Positions 63,447 to 64,000 of a stretch of 64,000 bases of DNA are shown one piece after another. The stretch comes from JB111 sp052093225. Its GTDB lineage: Bacteria; Actinomycetota; Actinomycetes; Actinomycetales; Actinomycetaceae. The position numbers and the translations under genes were made by a program. The notes below the pieces were generated by a model, which saw only the letters and a list, made by a program, of their open reading frames with translations, was not told the origin of the DNA and did not search any database. Location of the stretch: assembly GCA_052093225.1 (NCBI GenBank), contig JBQDDG010000003.1, positions 40,005-104,004 of the forward strand, in the 5' to 3' direction. How positions within the stretch are numbered: the stretch's first letter is position 1; every line of letters starts with the position of its first letter.

Positions 63447-64000
63447 CAGAAACTCTCCTCGTCCGGCGACGTCGCCCGGGGAAGGGCGGCTCGCGCAGTT
63501 GCGGTCCGGCACGGATCTGGTGGTCCGGTCCGGCAGTGGGGGGATGACGAACGTGACCCTACGGTGATACTTCTGTGACTGGTGGGATTTGTGGGGAGCA
63601 TCACATGGGTGCATCGGCGTGTCACGCATGGGACTCGAGGGACGCGAGTAGGGCCGATGTGGCCACAACTGCGGGAATCATGCGGTTTCTGAGGCCCATG
63701 TGGCTCGTGTGGCGAGAGCGGCCACAGGGGCGTGACGAGTTGCCGTGATCTGAACGAGACCTCACCGAGATCTGCGCGACAGTTCTGCGGGCGCCGTCAC
63801 CCGCGACCTGCGTGCGCCGACGGTCCGCCCCTGCGCGCCGCCGGCCCCTCCCTGCGTGCGCCGCCGCCTGCGTGCGAGCTCCGCCGGCCCCCTCGACCGC
63901 GCACGACGGCGGTGCCGCCACCCACCGGCGGGCCGCCCCCCCCCGGCCCCACACCCCCACCCCCCCCGGGGCGCGGGCCCCCCCGCCCCCCCCCGCCGCG
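63447..64000. other. Intergenic end of window
   Basis: Leader and promoter of the NlpC/P60 gene (-10 TAGGGT, 63561-63556, ~100-nt leader) and then no credible gene: the remaining open frames are low-complexity. From about 63935 the sequence becomes C and G homopolymer runs, unlike the rest, and is probably unreliable contig end. No c-di-AMP riboswitch consensus was recognised. Confidence 0.6.

Noticed and set aside
63447..63570. c-di-AMP (ydaO) riboswitch before the NlpC/P60 gene
   Set aside because: Such genes often have one in actinobacteria, but the conserved GGGGGA-type core and flanking helices were not recognised in the leader.
63622..63960. A 112-codon minus-strand frame at the window end
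   Set aside because: Low-complexity Arg/Gly/Ala, no start context, and it runs into the unreliable homopolymer region.

Overview
The window (64 kb, very GC-rich) comes from a high-GC Gram-positive bacterium, most likely an actinomycete of the order Micrococcales. The evidence is gene content and order: hpf-comF-lpqB-mtrB-mtrA, a SecA with a long Ala/acidic tail, a WhiB2-type regulator, Rv3235-, DUF3499- and DUF5719-type proteins, and TIGR03089. Many starts are GTG, genes are joined by 4-bp GTGA/ATGA overlaps, and several genes have a TANNNT -10 box 6-8 nt before the start codon, suggesting leaderless mRNAs. Genus cannot be fixed from the sequence alone. No tRNA, rRNA, CRISPR array, prophage or insertion sequence was seen.

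Layout. 1-10 kb: the 3' part of sbcC (cut by the window edge), an orphan Flp/Tad-like pair (SAF protein and CpaE-like ATPase) with a DUF6912 protein, a small HTH protein, a LysM membrane protein coupled to an Rv3235-family protein, and an FMN reductase/flavin monooxygenase pair with a palindromic operator candidate. 10-21 kb (mostly minus strand): secA, a YcaQ-like glycosylase, hpf, comF, lpqB, mtrB, mtrA. 21-31 kb: a plus-strand operon of membrane protein-DUF4129-DUF4350-MoxR-DUF58, flanked by SpoIIM-like and RDD proteins, then a CDF transporter, Trm112, DUF3499 and a zincin-like protein. 31-37.5 kb: DUF5719, a 1217-residue glycosyltransferase and whiB.

38-63 kb is a cell-surface polysaccharide region: rmlA, rmlD and rmlC (no rmlB), a rhamnosyltransferase-like GT2, several GT2/GT4 enzymes, two polytopic GT-C-like enzymes, a flippase-like membrane protein, a Wzm/Wzt-type ABC exporter with a carbohydrate-binding tail, and a Ca2+/H+ antiporter. 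Two secreted wall proteins lie in the same region: a SpoIID/LytB protein and an NlpC/P60 hydrolase. Both carry five copies of the same ~45-residue Asp-rich repeat, which suggests both bind a common wall ligand, perhaps the polymer made here.

Most notable: (1) a fused double glycosyltransferase whose linker is three copies of a 22-bp tandem repeat, so each copy is read in a different frame and any single copy change would break the fusion; (2) the shared five-repeat module in the two wall proteins; (3) two hairpins with identical loops in the predicted leader of the Ca2+/H+ antiporter; (4) an assembly fault: Illumina adapter sequence and a 10-N gap inside the SpoIID gene. The last ~70 bases are homopolymer-rich and probably unreliable.
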